A stretch of DNA of 64,000 nucleotides from Flavobacterium tegetincola DSM 22377 (lineage in GTDB: Bacteria > Bacteroidota > Bacteroidia > Flavobacteriales > Flavobacteriaceae), in assembly GCF_000425485.1 (NCBI RefSeq), contig NZ_AUDN01000021.1:81476-145475 (forward strand), in the 5' to 3' direction. The notes beneath the pieces were generated by a model. The model saw only the letters and a program-made list of their open reading frames with translations, was not told the DNA's origin and searched no databases. Within the stretch, counting starts at the first letter, position 1; each line of letters starts with the position of its first letter. Position numbers and translations under genes: made by a program. Shown one piece after another: positions 63,848-64,000 of this stretch.

Positions 63848-64000
63848 AAGTCGTTTTGCAAGGGGTCCCGATAAGTTCGGGAACAATTACATAATATCTT
63901 AACATACTGAGATAAAGAAAATTTAATATATTCAATGAAGAACTAGAAAGCTCTCTCCCGATAACCGAGGTTATCGGGAAAAATGTGTACATAAGCTTAT
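63848..64000 (-). other. 23S-5S rRNA spacer with two hairpins
   Basis: It contains TCCCGA-TAAGT-TCGGGA (63866-63882) and the perfect 10-bp stem TCCCGATAAC-CGAG-GTTATCGGGA (63956-63979). The last 15-20 bases (TGTACATAAGCTTAT on the plus strand) may be the extreme 3' end of 23S rRNA, but this is too short to assert. Confidence 0.6.

Noticed and set aside
63984..64000. 3' end of 23S rRNA
   Set aside because: Position and the TAAGCTTATGTACA string on the minus strand are suggestive, but 17 bases are too few to call a gene.

Overview
The window looks like a chromosome segment from a gliding Bacteroidota bacterium of the Flavobacteriaceae, probably Flavobacterium or a close relative. The evidence is low GC content, Bacteroidota-type promoter elements (TAnnTTTG), gliding genes (gldB, gldC, gldJ), type IX secretion genes (porU, porV), a type-B T9SS cargo protein, and a flavobacterial gene order (hydrolase-engB-gldC-gldB-nadE-regulator-dnaG, and porV-porU/gldJ-murF). 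Nearly all of it is ordinary core genome. I see no prophage, insertion sequence or CRISPR array.

Layout. 1-4.4 kb: the 3' end of gcvP, a group III truncated haemoglobin, a KAS III-like enzyme, a methyltransferase, a glycosyltransferase and rpe. 4.4-6.1 kb: an MtfA-like peptidase, tRNA-Arg(TCG) and a YqeY protein. 6.1-21.9 kb: a complete, tightly packed division and cell-wall (dcw) cluster on the minus strand, transcribed mraZ-rsmH-ftsL-ftsI-murE-mraY-murD-ftsW-murG-murC-ftsQ-ftsA-ftsZ. It lacks murF and ddl; murF lies at 55.9 kb behind gldJ. 22.3-29.3 kb: hydrolase, engB, gldC, gldB, nadE, an orphan response regulator and dnaG. 29.6-35.4 kb: a POT-like transporter, an ECF sigma/anti-sigma/outer-membrane-protein module, a secreted protein and a polyprenyl diphosphate synthase. 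35.7-45.4 kb: a CPBP protease, an MlaE/MlaF ABC pair, a giant T9SS cargo protein, mannose-1-phosphate guanylyltransferase, a SprT-like protein, an SDR enzyme and an M28 peptidase. 45.5-57.2 kb: pyruvate dehydrogenase E2 and E1-alpha, cytidine deaminase, porV, porU, gldJ and murF. 58.5-62.9 kb: an ABC/HlyD/TolC-type export operon set between two gene-free stretches. 63.7-64 kb: the minus-strand end of an rRNA operon, with 5S rRNA and its terminator.

How the genes work together. The dcw genes plus murF give lipid II synthesis and the division ring. MurE carries the DNPR motif expected for meso-diaminopimelate. GldB, GldC, GldJ, PorU, PorV and the CHU_C-type cargo belong to one gliding/type IX export apparatus.

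Most unusual signals. (1) Four GTGG boxes, three of them exactly 10 bp apart, lie over the mraZ promoter and resemble MraZ operators described in other phyla. (2) A family of intergenic structured elements has two clear copies (31.0 kb and 44.2 kb) whose central stem shows compensatory changes, plus two diverged relatives (35.6 kb and 3.5 kb). (3) The export ABC protein has an altered signature motif, Walker B Asp and H-loop His. (4) DnaG lacks the cysteine/histidine zinc ligands.
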